Part shown: one piece after another, positions 63,130 to 64,000 of the stretch
Layout of the letters: every line of letters starts with the position of its first letter
Position numbering within the stretch: position 1 is the first letter of the stretch
NCBI GenBank assembly: GCA_024275165.1
Contig: JAJRZQ010000015.1
Coordinates: 35,324-99,323 of the forward strand
Source of the DNA: a bacterium
Lineage (GTDB): Bacteria > SAR324 > XYD2-FULL-50-16
Direction: 5' to 3'
DNA length: 64,000 nt
The notes under the pieces: model-generated
Databases searched by the model: none
Seen by the model: the letters and a program-made list of their open reading frames with translations, nothing else
Told to the model about the DNA's origin: nothing
Position numbers and translations under genes: made by a program

Positions 63130-63498
63130 TTAGCTGGTGATATCGAGGGTAAGCCCCGGATGCTGTTTGAAATTATTGGCAAGCCGAACAAAATCAGGCT
63201 CGGGAATCGTTTTGATCACTTCCCCGCTGACCCGATCAATGATATCCACATAATCGTTTCCATCCTTAACCACTCGGTGAAAACGCAACTCGCGCCATTC
63301 AATCGATCGTTCGAGTAAATCTTCTAAGGCTTGCTTGGCCTGAACGGCTTTTTTCGTTTGCAACTCACGCAATTGCTGGGCGATGTGGTTGACCTGCTCT
63401 TGGGCCTTGTGTCCCGCTTCTTGATTTTGTTCTTTCTGCTCTGCCTTGCGCAAAGCGCTGGGAGTCGTGTTTTGGTTCGAGAGTCTTTGGGTTTTCAT
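63130..63498 (-). CDS. flaG: FlaG family flagellar protein
   Basis: 122 residues. The C-terminal half matches FlaG: LRFHRVVKDGNDYVDIIDRVSGEVIKTIPEPDFVRLANNFKQHPGLTLDI, with the diagnostic (V/I)D..(T/S)GE(V/I)(I/V)..IP and the final GL.LD. FlaG usually precedes fliD and influences filament length. The N-terminus is a charged helix. Co-oriented with an upstream coiled-coil gene (14 bp gap); hook-filament genes may follow beyond the window. Confidence 0.82.
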   Translation of the reverse strand: MKTQRLSNQNTTPSALRKAEQKEQNQEAGHKAQEQVNHIAQQLRELQTKKAVQAKQALEDLLERSIEWRELRFHRVVKDGNDYVDIIDRVSGEVIKTIPEPDFVRLANNFKQHPGLTLDITS

Positions 63499-63512
63499 GA
63501 ATAACCTCTAAA

Positions 63513-63959
63513 TTAAGGCCCGTATTTGCCAGATCTAAGGGGAACGACTTTCTGCTTTGCCGGAATTTGCCGTTTCGCTTTGCCCATTTGCAAGTAACTA
63601 CCGACCTTGGCCCCTTGTTCTAAGCGAACGCGTTCTTTTTCCAACGCGGAGAGGCCTTGTTCCAGCCCCAAAAGGCTCGCTTGATTATTGTGCTGGATCG
63701 AGCGCAGTAGAAATTCTATTTCTCGATATACTCCTCTTTCTTCCCCTTTGGCAAGTTTTTGGATTTGCTGCTCCCGATAATCCAAAGCCTGATCGTTTTT
63801 TTCCAGTTGGGCGATGAGCTTTGCTCGAGCCTCGAGGTTGGCTCGCTGCTCTACCTCTGTTTGCAAAACCATGGAGCGCCTCGAAAGCCTTAAGAGATCG
63901 CTCAACAGCTCTCTTTTCTTCTCCACCAAGGCGCGAAGAACCCAATCTTTATGTTTCAT
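63513..63959 (-). CDS. Coiled-coil protein, possible flagellar export chaperone (FlgN/FliT-like)
   Basis: 148 residues, almost entirely helical: EKKRELLSDLLRLSRRSMVLQTEVEQ, then ARAKLIAQLEKNDQALDYREQQIQKLA and LSALEKERVRLEQ. The size, early helices and place next to flaG fit FlgN- or FliT-type chaperones, which keep hook and filament-cap proteins soluble before export, but no diagnostic motif is visible. The C-terminus is basic (KAKRQIPAKQKVVPL). ATG start close to the window end. Confidence 0.5.
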   Translation of the reverse strand: MKHKDWVLRALVEKKRELLSDLLRLSRRSMVLQTEVEQRANLEARAKLIAQLEKNDQALDYREQQIQKLAKGEERGVYREIEFLLRSIQHNNQASLLGLEQGLSALEKERVRLEQGAKVGSYLQMGKAKRQIPAKQKVVPLRSGKYGP

Positions 63960-64000
63960 CTATTTCCCAATACAAAAGTTGGCGAAAATTCCGTTCAAAA

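Overview
The window reads as chromosomal core DNA of a flagellated, chemotactic Gram-negative (diderm) bacterium. LptE, outer-membrane lipoproteins and a beta-barrel remnant show the outer membrane; FliL, FliN, FliO, FlaG and a CheZ phosphatase show flagella and chemotaxis. MqnD points to menaquinone made by the futalosine route, and the aspartyl-tRNA synthetase carries a residue pattern typical of non-discriminating enzymes. This mix fits deltaproteobacteria-like lineages in the broad sense, but nothing here fixes the phylum. No tRNA, rRNA, CRISPR array, insertion sequence or phage gene was seen.

Layout. 1-1452: end of a double glycosyltransferase. 10133 down to 1408 (minus strand): aspS, patatin, fliL-fliN-fliO, argG, folB, alr, DUF445, thiN, mostly overlapping or closely spaced. 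19406 down to 10342 (minus): ffh-rpsP-rimM-trmD-rplS-yraN-rpsT-mqnD-dnaG-rpoD-LOG, an information-processing operon in which six of the first seven genes start with GTG. Between ffh and lptE lies a 357-bp gap with two tandem terminators that suggest a small RNA. 19764-26910: lptE, a Trm112-like protein, pgi, then envelope and FlgT-like proteins and three small uncharacterised genes. 26983-31661: RarA with a methyltransferase-like tail, rhodanese, HemW and a BatC-like secreted protein. 31831-39575 (plus): SPOR lipoprotein, ftsA, ftsZ, two FHA-domain membrane proteins, argJ, pdxB. 39605-47264: an uncharacterised protein, an M20 peptidase, a beta-CASP nuclease, CutA, a UvrD-type helicase and a U32 protein. 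47273-49100: a tiny lipoprotein, a broken outer-membrane protein gene and an acyltransferase. 49357-54937 (plus): mdh-sucC-sucD, terminator, a peptide-type ABC binding lipoprotein and a small lipoprotein. 55091-61332: a large cytoplasmic protein split by a frameshift, a zinc-ribbon/DUF3426-like membrane protein and two secreted proteins. 61440-63959: CheZ, FlaG and two likely flagellar accessory proteins.

Functions hang together as growth and division (ftsAZ, rpoD-dnaG, ribosomal proteins, SRP), central metabolism (pgi, mdh, sucCD), arginine, pyridoxal, folate, thiamine and menaquinone supply, and envelope plus motility. The most notable points are a frameshifted long filament-like cytoplasmic protein, the RarA-methyltransferase fusion, an outer-membrane gene whose terminal beta-strand lies in another frame, a pair of FHA proteins directly behind ftsZ, a small-RNA candidate upstream of ffh, a short lipoprotein gene at 47273-47434, and recurrent hairpins placed just before ribosome binding sites.
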